Assembly: GCA_038106575.1 (NCBI GenBank)
Contig: JAYOED010000003.1
Span: 1-64,000 of the forward strand
Direction: 5' to 3'
Origin: Ga0077527 sp038106575
GTDB taxonomy: Bacteria; Pseudomonadota; Gammaproteobacteria; Burkholderiales; SG8-41
Length of the DNA: 64,000 nucleotides
The notes under the pieces were generated by a model, which did not search any database, was not told the origin of the DNA, and saw only the letters and a program-made list of their open reading frames with translations. Below, one piece after another: positions 23,446 to 31,248 of this stretch. Position 1 is the first letter of the stretch. Every line of letters begins with the position of its first letter. The translations under genes and the position numbers were made by a program.

Positions 23446-24078
23446 CTACAGTTTCGCAAATCTCACCGGGTCCGCAAGCACCAGCCAGATCGCCTCGCGC
23501 GAATTCATGATTGCAGCAGCCAGGGGAGGATCACCATTTTTCAGCAGTTCATGCAATTTGGCCAGTAACTGGTCGTAGGCTTGCCGCAATTGTGCCAGAG
23601 GCGTTTTGTTGCTGCCTTCATGCCTGGCACGAAACTGGGTCAGCAGATCATCGACCTGGTTTTTCAGCGCGAGCTTGGTGAATAAGCCGATCGCATTGGT
23701 GTCTTTCAGGCGTTGCTCAAGCGTGGCCAGCGCGAGGGAAGTCATTGGCGGTTCCGACGGAGATGTTGCACCCGGCGGGAGGTTCGGTTTCTTGTTTACG
23801 GGAGCGGCGACTGATGACGATTTTCCGGATTCAGGTTTTGCGTGAACCGGAACCTTTTCGAGATTTCCAGCCGGAGCGGGTTTTTCCATCGACCCTGCCG
23901 TGGTCTCGTCTGGTAGCACTGCGGACGGGGAGGGGTTGACCGTTACTATCGGTTGCGCGGGCTCTGCCGGATGTTGTCCGGTGACAACGTCTGACTGGGC
24001 TGCGGCAGGTCTGTCCGGGGCCGCGCAGCCGATGCTTAGGGTGGCCATCAGCATGGTCAGAGCACAGGCTTTGCGCAT
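23446..24078 (-). CDS. Predicted lipoprotein with proline-rich linker, unknown function
   Basis: A 210-residue protein. ATG 24078 gives a lipoprotein signal LTMLMATLSIGCAAP with a lipidated Cys; the longer frame to 24213 adds 45 residues without signal character. A Pro/Ser/Ala-rich low-complexity region follows to about residue 110. The C-terminal region is helical: LATLEQRLKDTNAIGLFTKLALKNQVDDLLTQFRARHEG and LRQAYDQLLAKLHELLKNGDPPLAAAIMNSREAIW, a pattern seen in conserved betaproteobacterial exported proteins. Function unknown. Confidence 0.75.
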   Translation of the reverse strand: MRKACALTMLMATLSIGCAAPDRPAAAQSDVVTGQHPAEPAQPIVTVNPSPSAVLPDETTAGSMEKPAPAGNLEKVPVHAKPESGKSSSVAAPVNKKPNLPPGATSPSEPPMTSLALATLEQRLKDTNAIGLFTKLALKNQVDDLLTQFRARHEGSNKTPLAQLRQAYDQLLAKLHELLKNGDPPLAAAIMNSREAIWLVLADPVRFAKL

Positions 24079-24263
24079 ACGGAAATTTGTCACAGTCAAT
24101 ATTCGGGCTTTAGCATGAAAGTTCGAACATGGTTCCCAGAGTTGGTTCCTGGAGGCCATGTCAGAATCCGTTGCCAGTTTAACGGTAGGCATCCCGGAAT
24201 GTTGACAGGTCACGCAACGGCGATTCCAGTATCATCGCACTGATTCGCAGAAAGAAGATTATC

Positions 24264-24485
24264 GTGGAAAGTCGCCAATTTCAAATCAGCGGTGAGCATG
24301 TGCGTTTGTGCGATCTGCTCAAGCTTGCCGGGCTCGCCGATAGCGGGGGACAAGGTAAGCACCTAGTTGCTGCCGGCGAAGTTATCGTTGACGGGCAACC
24401 GGAAAGCCGCAAAACTGCCAAGATCCGTGCCGGACAAACGGTTGCCTGTCGCGGCATCAGTATCGTTGTCAGCGCTAAAGCCTGA
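24264..24485 (+). CDS. RNA-binding S4-domain protein (YbcJ-like)
   Basis: A 73-residue single-domain S4 protein. It has the expected order: VRLCDLLKLAGLADSGGQGKHLVAAGEVIVDGQPE, then RKTAKIRAGQTVAC. It resembles E. coli YbcJ, an RNA-binding protein. The start is GTG at 24264. slyX begins 13 bases after the stop, so they are likely co-transcribed. Confidence 0.88.
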   Translation: MESRQFQISGEHVRLCDLLKLAGLADSGGQGKHLVAAGEVIVDGQPESRKTAKIRAGQTVACRGISIVVSAKA

Positions 24486-24498
24486 AGCCGTGCTTGAC

Positions 24499-24699
24499 AT
24501 GGAATCCCGGTTGTCTGAAGTCGAAGTCAAACTCAGTTTCAGCGAAGACCTGCTGGAGGAGCTCAATCGCATTGTTGTCCGCCAGCAGCAGCGGATCGAG
24601 GAGCTTGAACGGCAAGTGCGTGAATTGCGGTTGCAGTTGCAGCACAGCCTGCCAGCGGATCCGGCGCAGCCTGGTTCAGAGGTGCCCCCGCATTACTGA
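24499..24699 (+). CDS. slyX: SlyX family protein
   Basis: A 66-residue coiled-coil protein. It starts MESRLSEVEVKLSFSEDLLEELN and continues RIVVRQQQRIEELERQVRELRLQLQ, the SlyX pattern, ending with a Pro-rich tail and PPHY, typical of the family. The longer frame to 24367 overlaps the S4 gene; ATG 24499 is chosen because it matches the family start. Function unknown. Confidence 0.92.
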   Translation: MESRLSEVEVKLSFSEDLLEELNRIVVRQQQRIEELERQVRELRLQLQHSLPADPAQPGSEVPPHY

Positions 24700-24818
24700 G
24701 TACGGGCGCAGCGGGAGGCTTTTTGCTTGCCGTTCCCGCGTGAAGGCCGGTTTTGGGGTGTCAGGTGCAAGCTGTTGATTATATTGAAAGTTGCCCGGCG
24801 ATTTGCGATAATGCGTTG

Positions 24819-25157
24819 ATGAACGATTCACAACCCCCAGCCCCTACCCAGTCGCCTCGAGCCCGCATGCAGGAGCTGCTTGCGATTCCCGATCGCAATC
24901 GCACGGATGCCGAATGGGACGAACTCAACGAACTGGAAATTGCACTGGCTTCCGGCAACCGCCACGGTGCGCCTTATCCGCAATCCCGGCAAAACCATCA
25001 GCGCCAGAACATGGGCGGCGCAGGCCGTATGCAGCAGCCCGGAGGCCATCCGCAGAACAAGGGGCCTGGCGGCGGCAAGAAATTCCACAAGCGCTCCAAG
25101 CGTCGTGGCGGCGGCGGCGGTGGTGGCGGCGGCGGGTCTCAGCAATCTTCGCAGTAA
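24819..25157 (+). CDS. Small Gly-rich basic protein, unknown function
   Basis: A 112-residue protein. The N-terminal part (ARMQELLAIPDRNRTDAEWDELNELEIALASGNR) is helical and conserved in appearance. The middle is Gln/Asn/Gly-rich and basic, and the C-terminal end has KRSKRRGGG followed by a ten-residue Gly run and GSQQSSQ. The ATG at 24819 gives this product; the longer frame from 24753 is less natural. The tail suggests nucleic acid binding, but no family is named. Confidence 0.65.
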   Translation: MNDSQPPAPTQSPRARMQELLAIPDRNRTDAEWDELNELEIALASGNRHGAPYPQSRQNHQRQNMGGAGRMQQPGGHPQNKGPGGGKKFHKRSKRRGGGGGGGGGGSQQSSQ

Positions 25158-25280
25158 CCGTTGTTTCGCACTGGTTAGTGCAACCCTATTGCCGTTTCAA
25201 CTCCTGAAGATATTCAGGGTAATTCGACTGCTTCGCTTCTTGTCGTATTCGTCATAGAACGGTTTGCGCGGAGCGGGCTG

Positions 25281-25412
25281 TCACTGAGGCAGGGGATTGT
25301 GCACGGTCTTCCGATGTTGAATCCCGTCATAGACGGAGCGCACACTGCAACCGGCGCAAAGTGCGGCTGCAAGTGCGATCAACGCGGCACGGCGCAGGAT
25401 TTCAGATCGCAT
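25281..25412 (-). CDS. Small lipoprotein, interrupted by in-frame UGA
   Basis: A 43-residue frame too short for ordinary gene calls. It starts MRSEILRRAALIALAAALCAGC with a clear lipobox (LCAGC), then SVRSVYDGIQ, a segment I associate with small proteobacterial lipoproteins. Its ATG overlaps the end of the epimerase gene by 11 bases, suggesting coupling. The UGA at 25281-25283 is followed in frame by 27 more codons ending at 25197, including YDEYDKKR, a motif expected near the C-terminus of such lipoproteins. The gene may therefore carry a nonsense mutation. Nothing suggests selenocysteine, since this is not a redox site. Confidence 0.6.
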   Translation of the reverse strand: MRSEILRRAALIALAAALCAGCSVRSVYDGIQHRKTVHNPLPQ

Positions 25413-25824
25413 GGTGCCCGGCACCTGCGGGCAGTTCGGCAAGTTCGATCAGGCAGTTTTCCGTCGCTACAGGATCGAGAAAAGCAATCCGGCAACCCGC
25501 GTGGCCGATGCGCGGCACCGAGTCCAGCATTGGAATTCCTTTTTCCTTCAATTCCGACATAGCCGCATCGATGTCTTCCACCTCAAGGCAGATGTGATTC
25601 AGTCCTCCCCTGCCTTCGGCGATCATCCGGGACTGTTTGCTGTCAGGCGTGATGCCGGCCAGCAGTTCGACCATTGAATCGCCTACCGGGTAGAGCGCCA
25701 GCCGCCGTGTGGCATTTTCCTCGACGCCGCCGAGTTTGATGCCGAAGCAGCCTTCCCAGAGTTTGCGACTGGCTTCCACATCGCGAACCACGATGCCGAC
25801 GTGCTCGATACGTTTGATTTTCAC
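25402..25824 (-). CDS. VOC/glyoxalase-fold epimerase (methylmalonyl-CoA epimerase-like)
   Basis: A 140-residue vicinal-oxygen-chelate protein. It starts VKIKRIEHVGIVVRDVEASRKLWEG and has the family metal residues in the N- and C-terminal halves: the His in EHVGIVV, the Glu in MVELL, the His in LNHICLEVEDIDAAM and the Glu in CLIELAELP. The RMIAEGRGGLNHICLEV pattern resembles methylmalonyl-CoA epimerase and related glyoxalases. The start is GTG at 25824 after GAGGAG; upstream ATG codons in the same frame (25854, 25950) give non-family extensions. Substrate tentative. Confidence 0.82.
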   Translation of the reverse strand: MKIKRIEHVGIVVRDVEASRKLWEGCFGIKLGGVEENATRRLALYPVGDSMVELLAGITPDSKQSRMIAEGRGGLNHICLEVEDIDAAMSELKEKGIPMLDSVPRIGHAGCRIAFLDPVATENCLIELAELPAGAGHHAI

Positions 25825-25973
25825 GAAACTCTCCTCTACGAAATTCTGCTGCATGATGCACCGGAGCAATGCGGTCTGCAATGGCAAACCGGCCCAGTGT
25901 AATATGTAGCGGGACTTTACATCGACATTGCCGCGTTCACAAACCGTCAACTGCTGTTTCGAATGGAGGAATC

Positions 25974-26537
25974 ATGATGACTAAACCTTTGGGCAACGAA
26001 GATCTGTCCGAAAAACCGGGCGAACGGATTATAGACAAACCGGAACTTCCCGCCGGGGGCGTTACCAACGAGAACGATGTATTTACCGAGGTGATTTCCG
26101 GCGAGATGCATCTCAAGCGCGGTCGCATGGGCAAATTCGAGGTGTTTACTGACGAGGCTGCTCGGCTCGGAGGCACCGACAAATATCCGTCGCCGATGAC
26201 CTATCTTGCAATGGCGGTGGGCTTCTGACTGCTGACCCAGGTTGCGCGGTACGCGCACATGATGAAGATGAAAGTCAGCGGTGCGAATTGCCGCGTGGTG
26301 TTCCGCAAGCATCTCGGCGGTTCAGTGCTTAAAGGCACGGTGTTTAATCGCTGGGAAGGTGTCGACACCTGGCTCAAGCTCAACAGCGACGAACCTGCGG
26401 AAAAGCTTGCGCATTTGATCAAGAATGCCAAGGCCGGCTGTTTTGCCGAGGGTCTGATCGTCCAGGCCGTGCCGTTACACAGCCACATCGAAGTAAACGG
26501 GAAACCGTTTCATATCGATGGGGTGACCGACGAGTAA
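25974..26537 (+). CDS. OsmC-like selenoprotein (UGA at 26226-26228 read as selenocysteine)
   Basis: The frame runs from ATG 25974 (or 25977, six bases after GGAGGA) to TAA 26537, 187 residues, if the UGA at codon 85 is decoded. Before it reads YPSPMTYLAMAVGF and after it LLTQVARYAHMMKMKV, so the UGA sits at the first catalytic Cys of OsmC-type peroxidases. The second Cys of the pair is Cys156 in AKAGCFAEGL, as in the family. OsmC proteins reduce organic hydroperoxides. Both halves are in one frame and both match the family, and a stem-loop follows the UGA. A gene caller would report two broken ORFs. Alternatives are a nonsense mutation or sequencing error; family placement and structure argue against them. 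Confidence 0.85.
26241..26258 (+). promoter_or_regulatory. Candidate bacterial SECIS element (OsmC-like gene)
   Basis: UGCGC (26243-26247) pairs with GCGCA (26253-26257) around the loop GGUAC. G26241 pairs C26258, leaving U26242 bulged. The apical loop starts 20 bases after the UGA. A bulged U below a short helix and a GGU loop are also seen in the E. coli fdhF SECIS, which shares the GGUUGC 5' arm. SelB would bind here. Confidence 0.75.
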
Positions 26538-26622
26538 TCGTCTTGCAACGAGCCACGATTTCACCAGAAATGATCGCAGGCGCCTGCAAAATGGGTTTTC
26601 ACAAACAAGCAAAGGCAATCCA

Positions 26623-27501
26623 TTGAATTCATTAGACATACATGCAGGCGGGAAGGAAACGCATGTACCTGAGGGGTTCCGTTGGCCGGGCGGTAAGCGC
26701 ATCGCGGTGTTTTTTCGCGTGTCATTCGAATGGTGGTCCGACGGCAAGTGGCCGGGCATCGGCCCGATGGGCAATCCGCTAAAACCCGGCGTGCCCGACC
26801 TCAACGCCGTGGGCTGGGCGGAATACGGGCATCGCCGCGGCATCCATCGCATTCTTGACATGCTGGCGCGACAGGGTATCAAGGCGACAATCAATGTAAG
26901 CGGCATCATGGCCGAACGGTATCCGGAAACGATACGCCGAATTGCCGAGGAGGGCCATGAAATCGTGGCGCATTCCTACACCATGGACATGATTCCCTGC
27001 TATCTGACGGAGGAAGAGGAGCACGCCAATATCATTCACACTACTGAGCTGATTGAACGAGCGGCCGGCATCCGGCCTAAAGGCTGGATCAGTCCGCGCA
27101 GCACGCCGGGTTTGCGCACGCCGCGCATGCTGGCCAAGGCCGGCTACGAGTGGCACGGCGACACGCTTAATGATGATCTGCCGTACTGGGTTGATTTCGA
27201 TGACTGCTCGATCATTGCGTTTCCCAACAATACCGAAGTCAACGACCTGCCACTTTACATGCGCCACGGCAATGCACCAAAGGTCCTGCTCGAGATCTTC
27301 GAGCACTGGCTCGACTGTGCGCGTCATCGTGAAACCGGACCAGTGCGCATGGATCCTGCCATCCATACCCACGTGTTTGGCCGTTCCCCGGGTCTTTTTG
27401 TCTACGAAGACATCATCAAGGTCGCCAAGGCCGCAGATGATATTTGGATCGGAACCCGTTCGGATGCGGTCGCCCATTTCCGGCGTGCAATAGGGCGCTG
27501 A
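26623..27501 (+). CDS. Polysaccharide deacetylase-family hydrolase (PuuE-like)
   Basis: A 292-residue NodB-fold hydrolase. It starts near VPEGFRWPGGKRIAVFFRVSFEWW, has IHRILDMLARQGIKATINVSG, EGHEIVAHSYTMDM with the metal-binding His, and SPRSTPGLRTPRMLAKAGYEWHGD. The group includes PuuE allantoinase-like enzymes and other amidohydrolases rather than sugar deacetylases. The only plausible start is TTG 26623. It follows the OsmC-like gene on the same strand with 85 bases between. Substrate unknown. Confidence 0.85.
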   Translation: MNSLDIHAGGKETHVPEGFRWPGGKRIAVFFRVSFEWWSDGKWPGIGPMGNPLKPGVPDLNAVGWAEYGHRRGIHRILDMLARQGIKATINVSGIMAERYPETIRRIAEEGHEIVAHSYTMDMIPCYLTEEEEHANIIHTTELIERAAGIRPKGWISPRSTPGLRTPRMLAKAGYEWHGDTLNDDLPYWVDFDDCSIIAFPNNTEVNDLPLYMRHGNAPKVLLEIFEHWLDCARHRETGPVRMDPAIHTHVFGRSPGLFVYEDIIKVAKAADDIWIGTRSDAVAHFRRAIGR

Positions 27502-27564
27502 TTTGCAGCAGGCACCATGCGACGGACACATGCCGGTTCAGAGGTGTAAGTAAAGAGTTTTATT

Positions 27565-27846
27565 GTGGCGCTGCTCGTCCCGCTTTTGTTTGCGCTGACG
27601 GGATGCGGCGATGAACCTACACCAAAGCCGAAGACTACTTCCGGGCCGGCGCAATCGGCCCTGATCGACATCAATCGTGCAAGTGCCGAGGAACTGATCA
27701 TGCTTAAGGGTATCGGTGAGGCGCGGGCCAAAGCCATTATCCGCGGACATCCCTACGCCGGGAAGGATGAACTGGTACACCGAGACATCATTCCGCAGTC
27801 GGTGTACGACCGCACCAAGGATCAGATCGTAGCTCGGCAGAAATGA
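27565..27846 (+). CDS. Helix-hairpin-helix lipoprotein (ComEA-like)
   Basis: A 93-residue protein. The N-terminus is a lipoprotein signal (LLVPLLFALTGCGDE, lipidated Cys). The C-terminal half contains a helix-hairpin-helix pair: IDINRASAEELIMLKGIGEARAKAIIRGHPYAGKDELVHRDII, typical of ComEA-type DNA-binding domains. The start is GTG 27565. ComEA itself binds DNA during uptake; many betaproteobacterial copies are uncharacterised. Confidence 0.88.
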   Translation: MALLVPLLFALTGCGDEPTPKPKTTSGPAQSALIDINRASAEELIMLKGIGEARAKAIIRGHPYAGKDELVHRDIIPQSVYDRTKDQIVARQK

Positions 27847-27885
27847 CTCGCGCTCCAGCGCGGATTGCAGGCGCGAAAATGTTCG

Positions 27886-28506
27886 TTATTGTTTAAGCGG
27901 CTGCAACGGTAGCGGCGTGCCTGCGGGAACCGGTGTTCTGTCAACGTTCAGGCACATCGATACCAGCACGTAGAAACCATTTACGGTGATTAGGTCCACT
28001 ACGCCGCGCTCACCGAAACGCGCCACTGCGCGGGCATACATCGCGTCGCTGACTCCTTGGGAAGTCTGCAATTCCGTCGAGAACTCGTAAACCAGGGTTT
28101 CGTCGGCATCCATGTTCGCCGGCCGCCGTCCCTGCGCGATATCCTCGGCGATTTTCGGATCGAGACCTCCCTCCAGCGCCAGCTTGTGGTGTGCGACCCA
28201 CTCGTACTGCGAAGTCCAGTTGCGCGCGGTGACCAGAATCGCCAGTTCGTTGAGTTTGCCGGCGAGAGAACTGCGGAAACGGATTTCCTCGCCGAGTTGC
28301 TGCACAAGATTGCCAACTCCCGGACTGCGCAGCCAGACGTTGAAGGGGCCGCCCAGCGGCCCCGGTTTGGAGGCGCCGGAACTTGCAAGCTTTGCGCGCG
28401 GACCGGATTTGATTGCATCCGAAAGCATGCGCTGTTCCGGCGTTAGCCGATCAAGCGGAATCAGTTTGAAGCGGCGGTTGTCGGCTGCTCCTGGGTCATT
28501 ACTCAT
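27886..28506 (-). CDS. Carboxymuconolactone decarboxylase-family protein
   Basis: A 206-residue AhpD/CMD-fold protein. It has FNVWLRSPGVGNLVQQLGEEIRFRSSL, the ELAILVTARNWTSQYEWVAHHKLALEGG core and a helical C-terminus with VVDLITVNGFYVLVSMCLNVDRTPVP. It lacks the CxxC pair of AhpD, so it is more likely a decarboxylase-like enzyme than a peroxidase partner. It shares the strand with the enolase-superfamily and racemase genes (28566-30302), which suggests one catabolic unit. Substrate unknown. Confidence 0.86.
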   Translation of the reverse strand: MSNDPGAADNRRFKLIPLDRLTPEQRMLSDAIKSGPRAKLASSGASKPGPLGGPFNVWLRSPGVGNLVQQLGEEIRFRSSLAGKLNELAILVTARNWTSQYEWVAHHKLALEGGLDPKIAEDIAQGRRPANMDADETLVYEFSTELQTSQGVSDAMYARAVARFGERGVVDLITVNGFYVLVSMCLNVDRTPVPAGTPLPLQPLKQ

Positions 28507-28565
28507 GGGCGTCCTCGAAAAATATTCAATTAAAACAATTGCACATCAAGTTTTAGAGAGATGAT

Positions 28566-29627
28566 TCAGTCGCGCAGCGTAAACCCCAGACCTGCTGCTG
28601 CAGGCACGTGAAGCTGGCCGTCGCGGAAGGAGGGCTCGGTGGCGAAGCGCTCGCGCAGTGCAGCGTGCGCACCATGCACTTCGAGTGTTCCACCGTGGAC
28701 GTGGCCGGCCATCACCGGCAGATTGGCGGCTTCGAAACCGCCGGCGCCGGTGACCGGAACGCCGTGCGCTTCGGCCAGAGCAAGTATGCGCAGCATCGCG
28801 CTGATCCCGCCGCAGAACGCCGCGTTGGGCTGGACGATATCCAGAGCACCGGTGGTAAGGGCATCGCGGAACCAAGTCATCGACTGGATCATCTGCCCGG
28901 AAGCCAGCGGCATGCTGATTGCACGGCGCAAATCGGCCAGCGCGGAAATGTCGTTGCCCCGTAGTGGCTCTTCGAAAAAGGCGATGTCGCAATCGGCAAC
29001 CAATGCGGCAAGGCGTTTGGCTTCAGCGACAGAGAAGGCGCAGTTGGCGTCGATCATCAGCGGCGAATCTCCGATGGCAGTGCGCACCGCACGGATGCGC
29101 TGCGCATCCTCGGTGATACTGCGATCGCCGGCGCCGACGAGGATTTTGACGCCGCGAAAGCCCGCGTCCAGGGCTGCAATACAGGCGGCGACCAGTTCGG
29201 TTTCCGAAAATGCGGGCAGCCCCACCGTGGCGTAGGCGGGTACTGCGTTGCGTGCGCCGCCGATCAACCGGGCAACAGGCTGGTTCAATACCTTACCCTT
29301 GATGTCCCACAGGGCGAGATCGAGGGCTGACATGGCGGACACGAAGACACCGGTGGATTGGCGCGGATTAAATTGTTTTGTGAGTTTCGAGGCGACGGCC
29401 TCGATATTCAGCGCATCCATGTTTTTGGCTGCTGCAGCAATCCCCCCGTTGATCAGGTGTGCCACTTGGTCGGCAAGAAAACGGCCAGTGATACCCTCGC
29501 CGGTCAGACCGTCGGTGGTGGTTACATGGCAGCGCAGGAAAGTCAGGCTTTCACGACCAGCGTAGGCGTCAGCCTCGCGCGCCGGCTTGATGTGTTCGAC
29601 GACGGCGAAAAGGCGTTCAATTTTCAT
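28566..29627 (-). CDS. Enolase-superfamily enzyme (mandelate racemase/muconate lactonizing type)
   Basis: A 353-residue enzyme. It has an N-terminal capping domain (MKIERLFAVVEHIKPAREADAYAGRES), then the barrel: WDIKGKVLNQPVARLIGG, the Lys in GFRGVKILVGAG, metal ligands in LMIDANCAFSVAEA, FFEEPLRGND and the PLASGQMIQS strand, and the C-terminal GVPVTGAGGFEAANLP. It abstracts a proton alpha to a carboxylate; specific reaction unknown. It lies 12 bases downstream of an Asp/Glu-racemase-type gene and close to a CMD-family gene. Confidence 0.9.
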   Translation of the reverse strand: MKIERLFAVVEHIKPAREADAYAGRESLTFLRCHVTTTDGLTGEGITGRFLADQVAHLINGGIAAAAKNMDALNIEAVASKLTKQFNPRQSTGVFVSAMSALDLALWDIKGKVLNQPVARLIGGARNAVPAYATVGLPAFSETELVAACIAALDAGFRGVKILVGAGDRSITEDAQRIRAVRTAIGDSPLMIDANCAFSVAEAKRLAALVADCDIAFFEEPLRGNDISALADLRRAISMPLASGQMIQSMTWFRDALTTGALDIVQPNAAFCGGISAMLRILALAEAHGVPVTGAGGFEAANLPVMAGHVHGGTLEVHGAHAALRERFATEPSFRDGQLHVPAAAGLGFTLRD

Positions 29628-29639
29628 ATCACGGCCGAC

Positions 29640-30302
29640 TCAGGCTTCAAGCATGGTGCGGAGCCGGCTGACTGCAGCACCCGGCGAATTGAAGACCGGA
29701 ATACGGCTCACGGCGGTAACAGCAGGGGCCGCGCGCGAAAGCGTAAACTGCGCGAGCACGATGACGTCGCAGCCCTTGATCTCGCGTGCCTTGGCAGAAA
29801 CCAATGCATCGTGCTTTGCCGCATCACCCCCCGCCAGTGCGTCGAATGCGCCATCGACGACATACGGCACCAGTTCGACTTTTTGCCCCCGAGCAGCGGC
29901 CGTTTCGAGAATTTCAGCGGAGATCGAGGGAATCGTCGGGCCTACCGTCGCCATCACCGCGATGCGTGACCCCGCGGCCAGCGCCTGTTCGATCATTGCA
30001 TCGTTGGGTTTCAGGATCGGCAGGTCGAATTCGGCAATGCAGGTGTCGATGACTTCGCGGAACGCTGAGCAGGTAAAAAGAATTCCGTCCGCCTTGCACG
30101 AAACCATGTGGCGCGTCAGCGTGCGGAACACGTCGTACATTTCCGGCACCACGCCGCCGGCCTCTCGTACCCATGCAAACAGTCCGTCGTCGAGGAGATT
30201 GCTGATGCGCGCTTCGGGCCAGTCAGTCGCGAATGCGCGGACTGCGGCTTCCATCGCGTCCTTATGCACGCTGAACAGGGCGATGTTGGGATTTCGGGGC
30301 AT
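29640..30302 (-). CDS. Asp/Glu racemase-superfamily enzyme
   Basis: A 220-residue protein of the aspartate/glutamate/hydantoin racemase and arylmalonate decarboxylase fold. The catalytic Cys regions are visible: GILFTCSAFREVIDTC (N-terminal Cys position) and the later region around AREIKGCDVIVLAQFTLSRA with a second Cys. The family uses a Cys pair for acid-base chemistry. It is next to the enolase-superfamily gene, giving two different proton-transfer enzymes in one unit. Substrate unknown. Confidence 0.84.
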   Translation of the reverse strand: MPRNPNIALFSVHKDAMEAAVRAFATDWPEARISNLLDDGLFAWVREAGGVVPEMYDVFRTLTRHMVSCKADGILFTCSAFREVIDTCIAEFDLPILKPNDAMIEQALAAGSRIAVMATVGPTIPSISAEILETAAARGQKVELVPYVVDGAFDALAGGDAAKHDALVSAKAREIKGCDVIVLAQFTLSRAAPAVTAVSRIPVFNSPGAAVSRLRTMLEA

Positions 30303-30337
30303 GGTGTTCCGTTATTGGTTGAGTGGCGGATTGGTGT

Positions 30338-31162
30338 TTACACGGGACGGTCGCCTGCGAGGGTGATGCGGTGCATCACGCGGCGATAACCGTGGTAATC
30401 GTTGACCGGATTGTGCTGCACGCAGCGGTTGTCCCAGAAAGCCAGCGAACCAGGCTTCCAGGAAAAGCGGCAGGTGAATTCCGGCCGGACCTGGTGCGCA
30501 AACAGGAAATCCAGCAACGGTGCGCTTTCTGCCGCGGTCATGCCGCGAATGCCGGCGGTGTGGGCGATGTTGACGTAGACCGCCTTGCGCCCGGTTTCGG
30601 GATGGGTGCGAACCACCGGGTGTTCGGCACAGATTTCATCCTGTGCGGCTTCCTTGCCGTCCGTCCTGCGTCGGTCTTCACGCGTCTGGCTGACATCGGC
30701 CTTGGCGGAACTGTTGATGGCGATCAGGCTATCGAGCAGTTTCTTCATGGTGTCAGTCAGCGCTTCCCACGCCAGATACTGACTGGCAAACAGGGTGTCG
30801 CCGCCGTACGGCGGCACTTCGCGTGCCAGCAACATCGATCCCATCGGCGGTTGTTCGAGATAAGTGGTGTCGGAGTGCCAGATGCCGCCGAAGTTGACGC
30901 GCTCATGCTCCAGTTTTTTGACTTCGATGATGCACGGAAATCCGTCTATGCCTTTGACAAAAGGATATTCGACCGGTTGTCCCATGGATTCGGCAAAGCG
31001 CATGAACTGGGCCGGGGACAGTGCCTGATCGCGGAAAAAGATGACCTGATTCTCGAGCAGGGTTGCGCGAATTGCACCTGTCAATTCTGATGAGAGGGGT
31101 TGCGACAGGTTGACGCCATTGATTTCAGCGCCCAGAGCGCCGGCAATGCGCTGGATTTTCAT
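30338..31162 (-). CDS. TauD/TfdA-family 2-oxoglutarate dioxygenase 2
   Basis: A 274-residue enzyme. Iron ligands are the His and Asp in IWHSDTTYLEQPPMG and the distal His in WDNRCVQHNPVNDYHG; the cofactor Arg is in HGYRRVMHRITLAG. The longest frame starts at 31282, but ATG 31162 (MKIQRIAGALGAEINGVNL) matches the TauD start. The start lies 36 bases upstream of the racemase unit on the same strand, so it may belong with it. Substrate is not determined. Confidence 0.92.
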   Translation of the reverse strand: MKIQRIAGALGAEINGVNLSQPLSSELTGAIRATLLENQVIFFRDQALSPAQFMRFAESMGQPVEYPFVKGIDGFPCIIEVKKLEHERVNFGGIWHSDTTYLEQPPMGSMLLAREVPPYGGDTLFASQYLAWEALTDTMKKLLDSLIAINSSAKADVSQTREDRRRTDGKEAAQDEICAEHPVVRTHPETGRKAVYVNIAHTAGIRGMTAAESAPLLDFLFAHQVRPEFTCRFSWKPGSLAFWDNRCVQHNPVNDYHGYRRVMHRITLAGDRPV

Positions 31163-31248
31163 CACCGGATTCTGACATAAAGCGCGGCCCAGGCGCTGTA
31201 GAATGCGCTGCGAGTCCCTCACTTTCAACAATCTCCTTTGAAACAACC

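Noticed and set aside
25281..25283. UGA in the small lipoprotein as a third selenocysteine codon
   Set aside because: The position is in a Pro/Gln-rich stretch, not at a redox Cys of a known family, and I saw no convincing hairpin at SECIS spacing. A nonsense mutation or the true stop is simpler.
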